From positions 1-51,135 of the forward strand of contig MTKO01000074.1 in assembly GCA_004028505.1 (NCBI GenBank): a stretch of DNA of 51,135 bases, given 5' to 3'. The number at the start of each line of letters is the position of its first letter. Within the stretch, counting starts at the first letter, position 1. Source of the stretch: Candidatus Electrothrix aarhusensis. GTDB taxonomy: Bacteria; Desulfobacterota; Desulfobulbia; Desulfobulbales; Desulfobulbaceae. The notes under the pieces are model-generated. The model saw only the letters and a list, made by a program, of their open reading frames with translations. It ran no database searches and had not been told where the DNA came from. This document shows positions 39,001-48,118 of this stretch, piece after piece. Made by a program: the position numbers and the translations under genes.

Positions 39001-40365
39001 ACCGATGGCGAAGAGTTATCCGATTTTTCTTTTGCTAGCGATGATGCAGACGAAACCGCTGTTGTCGCAGAAACGTCCGAAGCGTTAGATTCTGCTGACA
39101 GCTTTTTTGGTTTTGATGAGGAGCCAGAAAGCAAGGTTGAGGATGCTGAAGTATCTTCGGATGACGCGGAAGATGAATTCGCATTATCGCTTGATGATGA
39201 AGATACGGACTCCGATGAGTTATCCGAGTTTTCTTTTGATAGCGATGATGCAGACGAAAATGCTGTTGTCGCAGAAACGTCCGAAGCGTTAGATTCTGCT
39301 GACAGCTTTTTTGGTTTTGATGAGGAGCCAGAAAGCAAGGTTGAGGATGCTGAAGTATCTGATGCGGGTGATGCAGAAGATGAATTCGCTTTATCTCTTG
39401 ACGATGAAGGGGCCGAAGTCGATGAATTTGCGTTACCCCTTGACGATGAAGAATCAGAAGAGCTTGTTCTGACATTTGATGATGAAGAGGATCAAGAAGG
39501 GCGTGAGCTAAGCATCGAAGACCCGGAAGATGAAGAGGATGTTGATCTGAGCCTTGATGCGGAGTTGTTGGAAACAGAGGAACAGGAAACTAAGATAGCA
39601 TTAGGCATAGTCGGTATCGCTGGAATCACCACGGTAGCGGGGGCGGCTATTAAAGCAATATCAGACGACGACAATGAGTTATTGCTTGATCAAGCGTTTG
39701 AGCAGGACCATGACATCGAAGGCCAGAGAGAAAACGAACTTTTGTTGACTGAAGATGTCGTTGAAGCAGGTTCCGAGAAAATCTTGAGTGAGGACGCCGA
39801 TTCCTTCCTAGGAGTCGATAAAGAAAGAGAAGCATTCAGGGATGATAAAGAGGTAGACGACTCGGAAGTTGATAATTCAGCAGATATTCCACCTCTTTTC
39901 GATGTTGCGCCTTTTGTTGCTGCCGCCACAGCGGTGTCCTCTGCCCCAACTCTTGATAATATACGATCTGTCAATGCATTAGCAGGAGCTGCGAAAAGAA
40001 GCGAAGGAACCCCGCAGCAAATAGTAATTCTTGATCTCCTGGAGTCAGCAACCGCTCTTATCGGGCAAAAGTCTGAGTTGGATACCGATGATCAGGTTGT
40101 GGTCCAAGAGCTGGCAGCCGGGCTTGAACTTGCAGCTGAGGACCCGTTTGAGCTCACTGCTTTGGTGCATCATTACACGGCTTGGCAGAAGGATTTCTTT
40201 CGTCGGGTGATGGCTAGCAAAGAAAAGCAGCCCCTTCAGTCTGTTATTTCTGACTCTATCAGCAACGAGGACGCTGTTCATCAGGTTCAGGAAGGTTTCT
40301 CGCAGCTCCGGGAGGCCATGATGGAGGAATTCAACCACCTGAGAAAAGAACTGAAAAAAGGATAA
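36100..40365 (+). CDS. Giant acidic repeat protein (1421 residues), function unknown
   Basis: Three parts are visible. Residues about 36-142 and 196-305 are two copies of one helical domain, each with a turn A-H-P-(N/D) (AYAHPN, SNAHPD). Residues about 340-1160 are low-complexity and extremely acidic (D, E, S with F), with recurring units such as AELDEKLDSFFDF and SADSFFGFDEEPESK. A glycine/alanine-rich hydrophobic stretch lies near 1167-1188 (GIVGIAGITTVAGAAI). A helical C-terminal domain (about 1285-1421) ends in EEFNHLRKELKKG. There is no signal peptide. It follows the roadblock/MglA pair and ends 9 bases before frdC. I do not recognise the family; a scaffold or GTPase effector is inference. 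Confidence 0.85.
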   Translation: MPPAIDEFEDLTQFADESFDNDEVDLFEFTDDDESPLLRLKSIVLSLDWDITEDTLAELTEELSDLRSLWDGDKVAQIYLQGMDNIGKYLQKEGAYAHPNAIKLLLTLFYNYEKIISSTDLSSEAIAVMLKADVRKFKVLQYQIGTAGVEGHAEEHAEEHPEEHVEEYVETVSPPEKIIQGDIESAPLLREEGDDPLTSMEATILGLEWEVTQEGLEKFHSEATELRGHLAGNRDAQILVQGLQALGSYIREEKSNAHPDSFTILHAFYDALKLLIQDTNLTAEQRKQVLIEQIGSLNSLKAIIAKSAADRTADKTEEQETEAAVTAEIPVPEQRTEDKPELPTDSDDDAEFDSPVADDDEDLDLFSEDFDESSDFSAGGDGVDEFFLDDDDSPSDNISVDEESISEDFGFDVEGGFDDDLFAEETKEGEDGSGLGDDVPEEESILPALTDADEDGGFNEELVADGIDNEKTAELDEKLDSFFDFDDPDETTEDKEEAVAVEKSVNPTDEQPKAKEEESDSELGESDVELDSFFDFSDDVADDDSLKEEERARAESWKDEILSADFDGPDGEEEGLLEGEEDYDSFFDFDSDEDEDEILSDEQTAAVTDDADAGALATSDDEFDISLDDLGDEQESEEFAVALADTDEERGFNEDEMSSGIADEKAAELDEKLNFFFELDKEEQEDSSGDQMLGAEDKDAVATGALVESEALDEKQGEASLELLELDEDSSELSFDEEDFDGDIAVFSDIDDTEVVSAAVDQGDESASDSEEEIEGLDALFDFSDDGEEVAPDFDKSSAGGAEEIPALDDEFVVSLDDEEGSTDELFDFSSDSGEEEKNDVFLDLGEDVESEDSFFGLGDDAVKEVATVDTGSSIEAADNVGLNYKETDGDEFSEFFFDSDDDEEGAVASESSADLESADSFFDDEAEVKVDTAEVSDASAAEDEFLLLDDEETGSDDFVLSLDDGDTDGEELSDFSFASDDADETAVVAETSEALDSADSFFGFDEEPESKVEDAEVSSDDAEDEFALSLDDEDTDSDELSEFSFDSDDADENAVVAETSEALDSADSFFGFDEEPESKVEDAEVSDAGDAEDEFALSLDDEGAEVDEFALPLDDEESEELVLTFDDEEDQEGRELSIEDPEDEEDVDLSLDAELLETEEQETKIALGIVGIAGITTVAGAAIKAISDDDNELLLDQAFEQDHDIEGQRENELLLTEDVVEAGSEKILSEDADSFLGVDKEREAFRDDKEVDDSEVDNSADIPPLFDVAPFVAAATAVSSAPTLDNIRSVNALAGAAKRSEGTPQQIVILDLLESATALIGQKSELDTDDQVVVQELAAGLELAAEDPFELTALVHHYTAWQKDFFRRVMASKEKQPLQSVISDSISNEDAVHQVQEGFSQLREAMMEEFNHLRKELKKG
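39037..39360 (+). repeat. 204-base tandem duplication inside the acidic protein gene
   Basis: Bases 39037-39156 and 39241-39360 are almost identical (the clear difference is ACC against AAT within a shared AGCGATGATGCAGACGAAA context). The period is 204 bases or 68 residues, so the frame is kept. An older, less similar copy precedes them from about 38830. Confidence 0.8.
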
Positions 40366-40374
40366 TTCGAGAAT

Positions 40375-41003
40375 ATGTTCGATTTCCTGCAAGGGACTCT
40401 CTCATCACTTGGCAGAAAGTACACCATGGCCGTAACCGGTTTTCTCCTTGGTGTCTTTCTGCTGATTCACGCAGTAGGCAACAGCTTTGTTTTTATTGGG
40501 AAAGACGCTTTTAATGCCTATGCGGAGCAACTGCATTCATTAGGCCCGCTGGTCCCTGTGGCAGAGATTCTTCTGCTCATCATTTTTCTGAGCCATATTT
40601 TTATTGGTATTACTCTCTTCCTTAAAAACCAGGATGCGGCTGGCAGCAGGTATGCAGTGAAGACTTCATCAGGAGGAGAAACCTGGGGATCTCGTACCAT
40701 GCCGTGGACCGGCTTGATCATTCTCGCTTTCCTCCTTCTTCATCTTTTCAATGTTCGCTTTGTTGATCAAATTTTGCCCATTGCAGATGTCGTGGAGCAA
40801 ACTCTGGCTTACCCCCTTTATACTTTCCTCTATCTCGCTGGCATAACGGCTTGATCCTGCATATCAGCCATGGTTTTTGGTCATTATTGCAGACATGGGG
40901 TGTTTATCATCCACGGCATAACAGCTTGGTTCGAAGTGGGGCCTACCTGCTGACGACTCTTATCTGTATGGTTTTTTTAGGGGTTATTGTTTTTCTATGG
41001 TGA
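40375..41003 (+). CDS. frdC: Fumarate reductase/succinate dehydrogenase cytochrome b subunit, frame broken near 40851
   Basis: The first frame (to 40854) has the N-terminus SLGRKYTMAVTGFLLGVFLLIHAVGN and two further membrane helices. The next frame continues as ALILHISHGFWSLLQTW, HPRHNSLVRSGAYLL and a last helix ending VIVFLW at 41003. One added T (GGCTTGATC to GGCTTTGATC) joins them into about 209 residues with five helices. Histidines in LLIHAVGN, FLSHIFIG, LLLHLFN and ILHISHG are the likely haem ligands. This is the single-subunit, di-haem b558 type. frdA follows. Confidence 0.88.
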
Positions 41004-41123
41004 GAAGGGATTGAGAGTTGTCGATCTTCTTTATACTCCTGATCGACGCTTTCGGAACTTTTCTACCTCATGCGTCACAGAATATTTCTTTTATTTTAAG
41101 CCACTCAACATATCGTAACTCCC

Positions 41124-43049
41124 ATGCGCCTCCATCCCGATATTCCCTCCGGCCCCTTACACGAAAAATGGGACAACTGTCGCTTCAGCAATACATTGGT
41201 CAACCCGGCCAACCGGCGCAAGTACGAGGTCATCGTGGTGGGGACCGGTTTGGCCGGAGCCTCGGCAGCGGCCTCGCTGGGGGAACTGGGCTATAACGTC
41301 AAATCCTTCTGCATTCAGGACAGTCCCCGTCGTGCCCACTCCATTGCAGCCCAAGGCGGTATCAACGCGGCCAAGAATTATCAGAACGATAGCGACTCTA
41401 TCCATCGCCTTTTTTACGATACCATCAAGGGCGGCGATTTTCGTTCCCGCGAGGCCAATGTGTATCGCCTCGCTCAGATTTCCAACGCCATCATTGATCA
41501 CTGTGCAGCCCAAGGGGTACCTTTTGCCCGAGAATACGGCGGCACTCTGGCGAATCGTTCCTTTGGTGGAGCCAGGTTTCCCGTACCTTTTACGCCCGTG
41601 GTCAGACCGGTCAGCAGTTGTTGCTTGGCGCCTATTCCTCTCTGATGCGTCAGGTTGCAGCTGGCAAGGTCACTATCTATTCGCGCCGGGAGATGATGGA
41701 TGTCGTCGTGGTCGACGGGAAGGCACGGGGTATCATTGTCCGTAATCTGCTCACCGGCGAGTTGGAGAGATACTCGGCCAATGCGGTGGTACTGGCTACG
41801 GGCGGCTACGGCAATGCCTTTTATCTGTCCACCAATGCAATGGCCAGCAATGTGACAGCGGCTTGGCGGGCCCATAAACGGGGGGCCGGATTTGCCAATC
41901 CTTGTTTTGTCCAGATCCATCCGACCTGCATCCCGGTACATGGTGATTATCAGTCCAAGCTGACCCTGATGAGCGAGAGCCTGCGGAATGATGGCCGGGT
42001 TTGGGTGCCGAAGAAGACGGATGATCATCGTAATCCTGCTGATATCCCGGAGGCGGAACGTGATTATTATCTGGAGCGCAAATATCCCGGCTTCGGTAAT
42101 CTGGTTCCCCGAGACGTGGCCTCACGTAATGCTAAGGAGGTCTGCGATCAAGGGCAGGGCGTGGGCGAGACCGGGCAGGCAGTATATTTGGATTTTGCCG
42201 AAGCTCTTAAACGGGACGGCTCGGAAAGCATTCTGAAGAAGTACGGTAACCTCTTCCAGATGTACGAGCGCATCACTGCTTCTGATCCGGTCAAAGAACC
42301 GATGATGATCTACCCGGCAGTCCATTATACCATGGGCGGTCTGTGGGTGGACTACCAGCTCCAGTCTTCGCTGGATGGTCTGTTCGTCATTGGCGAGGCC
42401 AACTTCTCCGACCACGGGGCCAATCGGCTCGGGGCCAGTGCCCTCATGCAGGGATTGGCAGACGGGTATTTCATCCTGCCTGCACCCTGGGGAATTATCT
42501 CGCAAAAGCTGGTTCGGATCGCCCGGCGGTTGAGTCCCCGGCCTTTGTTGAGACAGAGGAGGAGGTCACGGCGCGGGTCGCGCGGCTCCTGCGTAATCGC
42601 GACTGGAAAAAGTCCGGTACCAGCCGGTGGATTATTATCACCGTAAGCTTGGGGTACTGCTCTGGGATCATTGCGGTATGGCTCGGAATAAGGACGGGTT
42701 AACCAAGGCGCTTGCTGAGATCCCGGCGATCAGGGAAGAGTTCTACGCCAATGTCTATATTCCCGGAACCGGACAGGAATTGAACCAATCGCTGGAACGG
42801 GCCGGTCGGGTGGCGGATTTTTTGGAATTCGCTGAAGTCATGGTTCTCGATGCCCTAGAACGGAAGGAGTCCTGCGGTTGTCATCTGCGGGAGGAAAGTC
42901 AGACCGAGGAGCATGAAGCCAAGCGGGATGATGTACATTACTCGCATGTGACGGTCTGGGAGCATAGAGGAGTTGGACAGCCTCCTCTCCTGCATCAGGA
43001 GCCGCTTGAGTTCGAGGCGGTTACGCCTTCGCAGCGGAGTTATAAGTAG
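41124..43049 (+). CDS. frdA: Fumarate reductase/succinate dehydrogenase flavoprotein subunit, three frame breaks
   Basis: Four frame segments rebuild one complete protein of about 641 residues of the type found in Bacteroidetes and Desulfobulbus-like bacteria. The FAD fold starts at IVVGTGLAG (37-45), H72 in [11 protein letters not shown] is the site of covalent FAD, and HTMGG-type [15 protein letters not shown] and [19 protein letters not shown] follow, ending in SQRSYK. Breaks lie near 41573 (GAGCCAGG), 42483 (CTGCACC) and 42621 (GTACCAGCC), each repaired by one C. No strong ribosome site precedes the ATG. The enzyme reduces fumarate or oxidises succinate at the inner membrane. Confidence 0.92.
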
Positions 43050-43051
43050 CG

Positions 43052-44869
43052 ATGGAACAGCAGGGAATCATCATCCCGAATCTTGCCATTGCCGGTTACC
43101 GAAGTTTTGGTCGAGAGCCGCAGTGTTTTGATCAATTTGCTAAGATCAACTTGTTTATTGGGCAGAATAATGCGGGGAAGTCTAATGTGCTTCGGTTTTT
43201 GAGTGAAGTTTATCCGCAACTATGGCCGATGTTAGCTAAAGTTCCAAGACGAGAACTAACGTTGGGCGAGCTTGATCGACATCTATTAGGTAATCCTCCG
43301 TTGCTTTTAGGGCTTGGTGAGAAGATAGACACGGACGAATTACCATCAAAACATCGGCTGATTCATCATGTTACCAATCCTCAGCAGATTTCCAGAGCAG
43401 CAAAACTTCTTTGTAGAGTAATGAAGGAGAAGGCACGGATAAACAATACAGAGCTGGATTGGAGATGGACTTCATTACCCCCAATACCGTTAGGGAAAAT
43501 AGAAATTCAGGAATCGTCAATTGAAGCAGTCAAGGTCCTTTCTGATAATGAAGCTGGAAGTTTACGTGGAATTCTAGCACAAAACCCTGATGGTGAGGAC
43601 CGAGAGATAATTGCAAGGCGGATACAACTACCCCTGTCTGAGACAGATATCAAAAGGATCAAGGTTAAGTTAATCCCGGCGATTCGAAGGATTGGAGAGA
43701 AAGGTAGTACATTAGATGATTTTGATGGTTCAGGTATCATCGACCGACTGGCAAAACTCCAAAATCCAGATGTTCATAATCAGCAAGATCGAGATCGATT
43801 CGATGATATCACCAACTTTTTCCGCGATGTCGTTGACCGTCCCGATGCTGTTCTTGAAATTCCCTACGAACGGGACACTATCCTTGTTCACATGGACGGC
43901 AAAGTCCTGCCCATCGAATCCCTGGGAACCGGCATTCATGAGGTAGTCATTCTGGCGGCTGCCGCAACCGTTCTTTCCGAGCACGTTGTCTGTATTGAAG
44001 AACCAGAATTGCATCTCAATCCCATCCTCCAGCGTAAACTGATCCGCTATCTTGCTGCGCATACCAATAATCAGTATTTCATCACCACCCATTCCAACGT
44101 GTTGATGGATGTGCCAGCTGCTGAAATTTACCACATCAAATTGATCAAAGGTGCCTCCGTGGTCGAGCAGGTAACCTCTGGCCGTCAGAAGTCAGCGGTT
44201 TGTGAAGATTTGGGCTATCATCCTTCAGATCTCCTTCAGGCAAACTGTATTATTTGGGTTGAAGGACCGTCGGACAGAATTTATCTGAATTGGTGGTTGA
44301 AAAGTATGGATGAAGGCTTGGTGGAAGGCATCCATTACAGTATTATGTTTTACGGCGGCAGGTTACTATCGCATCTGTCCAACGCAGAGCCTGAATCGCA
44401 GGAGGTGAACGATTTTATCTCGTTGCGTAAACTGAATAATCGGGGCGTAATCATGATTGATAGCGATAAGGAAACGGCTCGTTCCCGTATCAATGCAACT
44501 AAGCGCCGTCTGCGAGATGAGTTTGATGAGGGGCCGGGGCATGCCTGGATTACTGAAGGGCGAGAGATTGAAAATTATCTTCCCGCAAAGCAGACGGAAG
44601 CTGCAATAAAAGCGGTTCATCCAAAGGCAAAGGGAAGAGGTCCGTTCGGGAAATACGACAACACGTTGAAGATTCAAAGGGCGCGTGGAAAGGAAACTCA
44701 AGCAAATAAGGTCGGTGTTGCTCGTTATATAACCGAATCGTCTGAACAACCCGATCTTTCGAATTACGATCTTAAAGCACAGCTCAACAAGTTGATGAAG
44801 TTCATTCGGGAATCAAACCCAGCTTCTGCAGCCCCGAAGAATGAGCAACATGTCCCTACACCAGCTTGA
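43052..44869 (+). CDS. OLD-family ATP-dependent endonuclease (AAA ATPase plus TOPRIM)
   Basis: The 605-residue protein has an ABC-type ATPase with Walker A GQNNAGKS (37-44) and Walker B region CIEEPELHLNP (E316, E317), then HSN in ITTHSNVLMD. A TOPRIM nuclease domain has E404 in WVEGPSDR and D470/D472 in IMIDSDKE. This is the OLD nuclease layout, seen in phage-defence and DNA-repair settings. It starts 3 bases after the frdA stop and ends 32 bases before frdB, so it splits the frd operon. No UvrD-like helicase partner (as in Gabija) is nearby. Confidence 0.88.
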   Translation: MEQQGIIIPNLAIAGYRSFGREPQCFDQFAKINLFIGQNNAGKSNVLRFLSEVYPQLWPMLAKVPRRELTLGELDRHLLGNPPLLLGLGEKIDTDELPSKHRLIHHVTNPQQISRAAKLLCRVMKEKARINNTELDWRWTSLPPIPLGKIEIQESSIEAVKVLSDNEAGSLRGILAQNPDGEDREIIARRIQLPLSETDIKRIKVKLIPAIRRIGEKGSTLDDFDGSGIIDRLAKLQNPDVHNQQDRDRFDDITNFFRDVVDRPDAVLEIPYERDTILVHMDGKVLPIESLGTGIHEVVILAAAATVLSEHVVCIEEPELHLNPILQRKLIRYLAAHTNNQYFITTHSNVLMDVPAAEIYHIKLIKGASVVEQVTSGRQKSAVCEDLGYHPSDLLQANCIIWVEGPSDRIYLNWWLKSMDEGLVEGIHYSIMFYGGRLLSHLSNAEPESQEVNDFISLRKLNNRGVIMIDSDKETARSRINATKRRLRDEFDEGPGHAWITEGREIENYLPAKQTEAAIKAVHPKAKGRGPFGKYDNTLKIQRARGKETQANKVGVARYITESSEQPDLSNYDLKAQLNKLMKFIRESNPASAAPKNEQHVPTPA

Positions 44870-44900
44870 CAAGCAGATAAGGAAACAAGGAAACGAAGAA

Positions 44901-45662
44901 ATGGCGGCAAAGAATATATCCATCACAGTAAAGATCTGGCGACAGGCAAATGAAACCGCAAAAGGGTGCCTAGGAACCTATGCTCTGAAGGAGATCAGCA
45001 CGGATATGTCCTTTTTGGAGATGCTGGATGTTCTGAATGAGCAGCTGACGTTGGAAGGAAAAGAGCCTGTGGTTTTTGACCATGATTGCCGGGAGGGAAT
45101 CTGTGGTACGTGCGGAGCCGTGGTTGACGGGATCGCGCATGGGCCAGAGCAGGGTACCACCCTTTGCCAGTTGCATATGCGCCATTTTAAGGACGGGCAG
45201 GTGATCTGCATTGAGCCTTTCCGTGCCAAGGCCTTTCCCCTGGTGAGAGATTTGATGGTGGATCGTTCCGCTTTTGATCGAATCATTCAGGCCGGTGGTT
45301 TTGTCTCAATTAATGCAGGGTCTGCCCCGGATGCCAATACGGTAGCGGTGCCTCAGCAGCAGGCGGAGCAGGCGATGGATGCGGCAGCCTGTATCGGGTG
45401 CGGGGCCTGCGTTGCCTCCTGCCCCAATGCGGCAGCCATGCTTTTTACCTCAGCCAAGATATCGCAACTGGCCCTTATGCCCCAAGGTCGACCGGAACGA
45501 AAGCGCCGGGCCTTATCTATGGTGGCGGCTATGGATGAAGAGGGATTCGGTAATTGTAGCAACCACCGGGAATGCGAACAGGTTTGCCCCAAGAAGATCT
45601 CTATTCGTCATATTGCCCGAATGAACCGGGAGTACCTTGCAGCGGCCTTGTTTGGCGAGTAA
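44901..45662 (+). CDS. frdB: Fumarate reductase/succinate dehydrogenase iron-sulfur subunit
   Basis: The ATG at 44901 starts MAAKNISITVKIW, the known N-terminus of this subunit; an upstream in-frame ATG at 44841 lies within the OLD gene and is rejected. The 253 residues carry the 2Fe-2S cysteines C63, C68, C71 and C89 (CREGICGTC). They also carry the C164-x-x-C-x-x-C and C174 set with C219, C225 and C229 for the 4Fe-4S and 3Fe-4S clusters. It relays electrons between FrdA and FrdC. It is complete and in frame. Confidence 0.95.
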   Translation: MAAKNISITVKIWRQANETAKGCLGTYALKEISTDMSFLEMLDVLNEQLTLEGKEPVVFDHDCREGICGTCGAVVDGIAHGPEQGTTLCQLHMRHFKDGQVICIEPFRAKAFPLVRDLMVDRSAFDRIIQAGGFVSINAGSAPDANTVAVPQQQAEQAMDAAACIGCGACVASCPNAAAMLFTSAKISQLALMPQGRPERKRRALSMVAAMDEEGFGNCSNHRECEQVCPKKISIRHIARMNREYLAAALFGE

Positions 45663-45761
45663 ACTGATTGCAGTGAAATCGGCAAGAGGTACGGAAAGTA
45701 GGAGCTGATCGGATAACAAGCAGAAAAAACGAGCGGGAAGAAGCGAGTAAACGAAGCACGC

Positions 45762-48118
45762 ATGAAAAAATCAATAGGTATAGATCTCGGGACCACCAAT
45801 TCTGTTGTTGCTGTCAAAAAGGTGAGCACAGAGGTCCTCAAGAACGCAGAGGGTGAATACATCACCCCATCCTGCGTGATGGTGAAAAAGCGCCTGATGC
45901 GCAAGCCGGAATTCATTGTTGGTCGTGATGCGTTGGAGTGGATCCGCCAGGAGCCGGAGCATACCATAACAGCGGTTAAGCGACTTATCGGTCGTGATTT
46001 TCATGAGAAAGAGGTGCAGGAGCTGATCAGCAAGCAAAGCCTGCCCTATCAGCTTTCCACCCATTCACGGGGATCAGCCAATAGTCTGGCTCTTCAGATC
46101 GGAGGCAGAGAGTTTACGCCGGAGGAGATTTCCGCCAAGATTTTGGCCAAGCTGAAGGCAGATGCTGAAGCCGCACTTGGTGACGAGGTTGATGCCGCAG
46201 TGATCACTGTGCCAGCCTATTTCAATGATAAGCAGAAACACGGGACTAGAACAGCAGCTGCCTTGGCCGGACTTAAGGTACGGCGTCTCCTCCCGGAGCC
46301 CACAGCAGCTGCTATTTCCTTCGGAGTTGATAAGATCTCCGGTGATGACGGGCGAACCGTGCTGGTCTTTGACTTCGGTGGTGGCACCTTGGATCTTTCC
46401 ATCCTCACTATCAGCGGCGGTCGGATCATTGAGATGGGCAAGGGCGGCGATATGTGGCTGGGCGGTGAAGATATTGACCAGCTGCTGATCGACTACGTCT
46501 TGGAGGAGACAGCAAAGGAGGAGGGCATTGAAGATATCCGTGCCTTGATTGGCCAGCAGAAGCCTGCTCGGAAGAATAAGTTTCTTGCTGAGCTGAAAAC
46601 TGCTGTGGAAAAGGCCAAGATTGCTTTGAGTGACCAAGAGGAGACCTGTATTGAAATCCTCGGTGTTCTGCTGGATCAGGACGGTGATCCTCTTGATGTT
46701 GAGGTGGAACTGCCACGCACTCGTTTCGATGCCATGATGGCCCCTTTGCTGAAATCCATGTTGGGGCTGGTCCGAGGCGTGATTGCTGATGTCCATTTTA
46801 CCGAAGATTTGATTGATAATGTGTTGCTTGTTGGGGGGAGCTCTCGTATCCCCTGTGTTATCAATTCCTTGCAGGAAGAGTTTGGTCAGGATAAAGTGCT
46901 GCTGCATGAGCGGCCCATGCTCGCGGTTGCTGAAGGGGCAGCCATCCTGAGTCATCGTCTTGCAGATACGGTTGAATGCCCTCAATGTACCAGAAACACG
47001 GCGCAGAATGTCACAACCTGTTCGTATTGCGGTTTTGATCTGGAGGGGCATACCGTAGAACACGGGGTCGTTGAGATCGTCCATGCCGCTGCCCATGATT
47101 ATTATATCAAGCTGGAGAATGATCAGCGTTTTCTGATGGTGGAGAAAAATACCCCCTTGCCCTGTTCCAGCACTGAAGTTTTCCAGCTAGTTGATGCAGA
47201 GCAGGAGCTGGTGCATATGAAGTTTTATAATGTGGTCAACAGGAAAGAGCAGGGGATCGGAGATCTTTGGCTGGGGATCGATCAAGACGAAGAACGGGAG
47301 AAAGTAGAGAGGGGAAAAGAGGAGGGGGATGAGGAGGAAAAGGCGGCCCGGAAGCCCGTGGTGCCTTCTCGGATTGAAATCACCCTGGATATTGATGAAA
47401 ATAACCTTGTCTCTGTTAATGCAACTCTGCTGAATCATCCTGATGTGGCTCTCTCAAGAACCCTGTCTCGGGGCAAGGCAGATGAGAAACTTTTTCTTGA
47501 ACTTGAACAGGCCCTCTCTGATGCTGATAAAGAGCAGTATTCAACCTATACGGTTATAGATTTACAGAACCGAGCGCGAAGCATCATCGGGTTCATTAAC
47601 GGGGTTATTGATCCAAAAAACGATACAGTGGATGAAAAACGATATGAGCAGGCTCGCAAGCAAATTCACAAGGCGATCAAGATTGCGGCAAATGAAGAGC
47701 TCCTCTGACGCAACTCTACTACGCTGAAAGTATGCTGGATGATTACGCCGTGTTGATTGAGCCGAGAGTGCAGGAAAAGCTTGAGGAAAAGATAGCAAAA
47801 CTGCGGCATATTGATGAGAACGGCTCCTACGAGGAGACTATGCGAGCATCTGCTGCCCTTTCTGCGGCCTTGGATGATAAAAGGCTTGCTCAGGTCAACA
47901 CCCTGATGCAGATAGAAAACGCCAGTGAGATTTGTTTTAAAACAGATCCAGGCAAGGCAAAAAAGTTTATGCGGGTCATTTCCGAGGTCTTGGAGGCTGC
48001 TGAAAAACAGGATGGTTCTGTGGAGGAGAAGCTGCATACTGTTTTGCCGGAGGTGGATGAGGTTTTGGAAACTTATGCCATGAGTACTCAGAAAATTTAT
48101 AGGGATATTCGAAAATAA
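45762..48118 (+). CDS. Hsp70-like chaperone with internal zinc ribbon; probable frame break near 47706
   Basis: The ATPase domain is clear: IGIDLGTTNSVVAV at the start, FDFGGGTLDLS, and LVGGSSRIP. After it comes a four-cysteine zinc ribbon (C406-x-x-C409, C420-x-x-C423), then a substrate-binding-like beta domain interrupted by a charged insert (about 510-530), then helices to 648. Ordinary DnaK has no such zinc ribbon. The first frame stops at 47708. The next frame runs open through AESMLDDYAVLIEP to a TAA at 48116, lacks its own ribosome site, and is joined by one added C (CTCCTCTGACG). The whole would be about 785 residues. Whether the tail is a separate gene is not settled. Confidence 0.75.

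Noticed and set aside
36927-39338. Long minus-strand open frames rich in serine opposite the acidic protein
   Set aside because: They are the reverse reading of GAT/GAA/GAG-rich codons of the acidic gene, with no ribosome sites and composition explained by that bias.
37130-39500. Possible CRISPR or tandem satellite because of repeated short motifs
   Set aside because: The repetition is codon-level within one long open frame, with irregular spacing and no spacer/repeat alternation.
43052-44869. Gabija-type defence system
   Set aside because: The OLD-type nuclease is present, but no UvrD-like helicase lies beside it; the neighbours are frdA and frdB.
44841-44900. Upstream ATG as the frdB start
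   Set aside because: It falls inside the OLD gene, adds 20 unrelated residues, and the ATG at 44901 begins the conserved N-terminus.
46074-47096. 340-codon open frame on the minus strand within the Hsp70-like gene
   Set aside because: It lies fully opposite a clear Hsp70 ATPase domain and has no recognisable motif or ribosome site.
47732-48118. Separate 128-residue gene after the Hsp70-like protein
   Set aside because: It lacks a ribosome site, its frame is open upstream of the ATG, and one added base joins it to the Hsp70-like frame in the same manner as the other breaks. I kept it as the tail of that gene, with doubt noted.
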